Shown piece after piece: positions 63,020 to 64,000 of a stretch of 64,000 nt of DNA. Position 1 is the stretch's first letter. Each line of letters starts with the position of its first letter. Made by a program: the position numbers and the translations under genes. Source of the DNA: Craterostigma plantagineum (Eukaryota; Streptophyta; Magnoliopsida; Lamiales; Linderniaceae); NCBI GenBank assembly GCA_027422505.1, contig JAPQWV010000001.1, forward strand, positions 6,200,001-6,264,000, read 5' to 3'. The notes beneath the pieces are model-generated. The model had not been told where the DNA came from and ran no database searches. It saw only the letters and a list, made by a program, of their open reading frames with translations.

Positions 63020-64000
63020 TCAAAAGTTAAGTTTCTTTAGAGCCCAATATGCTTTGTGTTCTAGCTCGACGGGTAAATGACAAGATTTCCCGTAAACAAG
63101 TCTATATGGCGTGGATCCGATAGGCGTTTTGTAGGCTGTCCGGTACGCCCATAAAGCATCGTTCAGTTTGTTTGGCCAATCTCGCCTATGGTGCTCCACG
63201 GTCTTTTCGAGTATACGCTTTAGCTCCCTGTTTACGACTTCTGCTTGGCCGCTCGCTTGAGGATGGTACGCTGTGGTAACACTATGTTTCACGCCGTATT
63301 TTTCGAGCGTCCTTGCAAAATGAGTGTTACAGAAATGCGTACCTTTATCGCTAATTATGCAACGAGGTGAGCCAAATCGAGAAAATAATGTTTTCATAAA
63401 TTTAACGACTACCCTAGCATCATTAGTAGGTAGCGCTTGTGCTTCTACCCATTTTGAAACATAATCAACCGCAACTAGGATATATCGATTCTTGAAAGAG
63501 GTAGGAAACGGACCCATAAAATCAATGCCCCATACGTCAAATATTTCACATACAAGAATAAAATTCTGAGGCATTTCATTTCGCTTAGAAATATTACCTG
63601 TCCGTTGGCACCTATCACATTCCTCTACATATTTTTGAGCATCTTTAAATATCGTAGGCCAATAAAAGCCACATTCGAGTACCTTTTGTGCAGTTCGATT
63701 ACCTCCGTAATGTCCTCCACATGGCCCGGAATGACAATGGCTCAAGATTTTAATCGTCTCGGGAAAGGACACGCATCGCCGGATTATCTTGTCTGCGCAA
63801 ACCCTAAACAAATACGGATCATCCCAAAAATAATACTTCAAGTCCGAGAAGAATTTCTTCCTCTGATGACTTGTGTAACCCTTTGGCATGATCCTAGCGA
63901 CAAGATAGTTAGCAAAATCGGCATACCATGGAATTTCATCGAATACCTCACGTATAGCATATAGATGCTCATCGGGAAAATGGTCTCGGATTATTTCCTC
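63020..64000 (-). CDS. E2 integrase core, partial
   Basis: The frame is open to the window edge; before the first Met at 63889 it reads [20 protein letters not shown], the RNase H-integrase linker of Athila elements. The zinc-binding segment ([14 protein letters not shown] ... CDRCQRTG) is followed by the core with Asp in WGIDFMGPF, Asp in ISDKGTHF and Glu in [13 protein letters not shown]. All three catalytic residues are present. It ends near KKLNF at a frameshift. Confidence 0.92.
   Translation of the reverse strand, partial: EEIIRDHFPDEHLYAIREVFDEIPWYADFANYLVARIMPKGYTSHQRKKFFSDLKYYFWDDPYLFRVCADKIIRRCVSFPETIKILSHCHSGPCGGHYGGNRTAQKVLECGFYWPTIFKDAQKYVEECDRCQRTGNISKRNEMPQNFILVCEIFDVWGIDFMGPFPTSFKNRYILVAVDYVSKWVEAQALPTNDARVVVKFMKTLFSRFGSPRCIISDKGTHFCNTHFARTLEKYGVKHSVTTAYHPQASGQAEVVNRELKRILEKTVEHHRRDWPNKLNDALWAYRTAYKTPIGSTPYRLVYGKSCHLPVELEHKAYWALKKLNF

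Larger units (their letters stand above)
59274..64000 (-). mobile_element. Athila-type Ty3/gypsy element E2, incomplete at the window edge
   Basis: Minus-strand order from the right is integrase, a non-coding region, polypurine tract and 3' LTR (61156 to 59274). E2 interrupts the E1 Athila ORF on the opposite strand. Upstream gag, reverse transcriptase and the 5' LTR must lie beyond 64000. Confidence 0.85.

Noticed and set aside
63605..63964. 119-codon plus-strand frame
   Set aside because: Antisense shadow of the E2 integrase zinc-binding region.

Overview
This is repeat-rich nuclear DNA from a flowering plant, most likely a eudicot; I cannot name the species. The evidence is plant-type Ty1/copia elements with the tRNA-iMet primer site, Tat-type and Athila-type Ty3/gypsy elements, Stowaway, Harbinger, hAT and Mutator MITEs, a Cassandra-like LTR carrying a 5S rRNA segment, and captured exons of a plant CHIP-type co-chaperone gene with plant introns. 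I see no complete, intact host gene.

The substrate is a small locally duplicated gene family (called the '172-codon family' here; weak resemblance to B3-type DNA-binding proteins). Six copies or remnants lie on the + strand at 400-915, 13470-13921, 31260-31790, 39878-40215, 47819-50483 (interrupted) and about 50945-51037. Their promoters and spacers also align with each other, so whole gene-plus-spacer units were duplicated. Every copy is broken, two of them (first and third) by only one in-frame stop.

Layout: 1-1.8 kb, copy 1 and a Mutator-like MITE. 1.8-12.9 kb, a probable Helitron holding CHIP-like and possible ERF-like exons plus nested elements (gypsy-like solo LTR, 5S-bearing solo LTR, MITE). 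13.0-13.9 kb, copy 2. 14.0-23.3 kb, a minus-strand Tat-type gypsy element with an antisense extra ORF and repeat arrays, lacking its 3' LTR. 23.3-25.1 kb, decayed LTR and Harbinger-like MITE. 25.1-30.8 kb, a decayed copia element. 31.3-33.6 kb, copy 3 and a LINE tail with a nested hAT MITE. 33.6-39.8 kb, a second full-length copia element inserted in the promoter of copy 4. 40.2-41.0 kb, a SINE and a palindromic MITE. 41.3-46.9 kb, a hAT-like element containing a young minus-strand copia element. 47.8-50.3 kb, a gag-only copia derivative inside copy 5, with a 235-bp tandem duplication across its junction. 50.9-52.3 kb, copy 6 remnant and two MITEs. 52.6-59.3 kb, an Athila-type element (E1) lacking reverse transcriptase. 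59.3-64.0 kb, a second, opposite-strand Athila-type element (E2) inserted into the E1 Athila ORF and running off the window.

The most unusual signal is an array of CACGGCC half-sites each followed 21-22 bp later by a CACGGCCGTG palindrome. It lies inside E1 (57720-58300, 62-bp period) and in the U3 part of the E2 LTR (60577-60860). In both places it sits upstream of a minus-strand TATA box; in E1 that TATA precedes a 54-codon antisense ORF with one predicted membrane segment. Most target-site duplications below were read directly from the sequence and are the strongest evidence for element boundaries.
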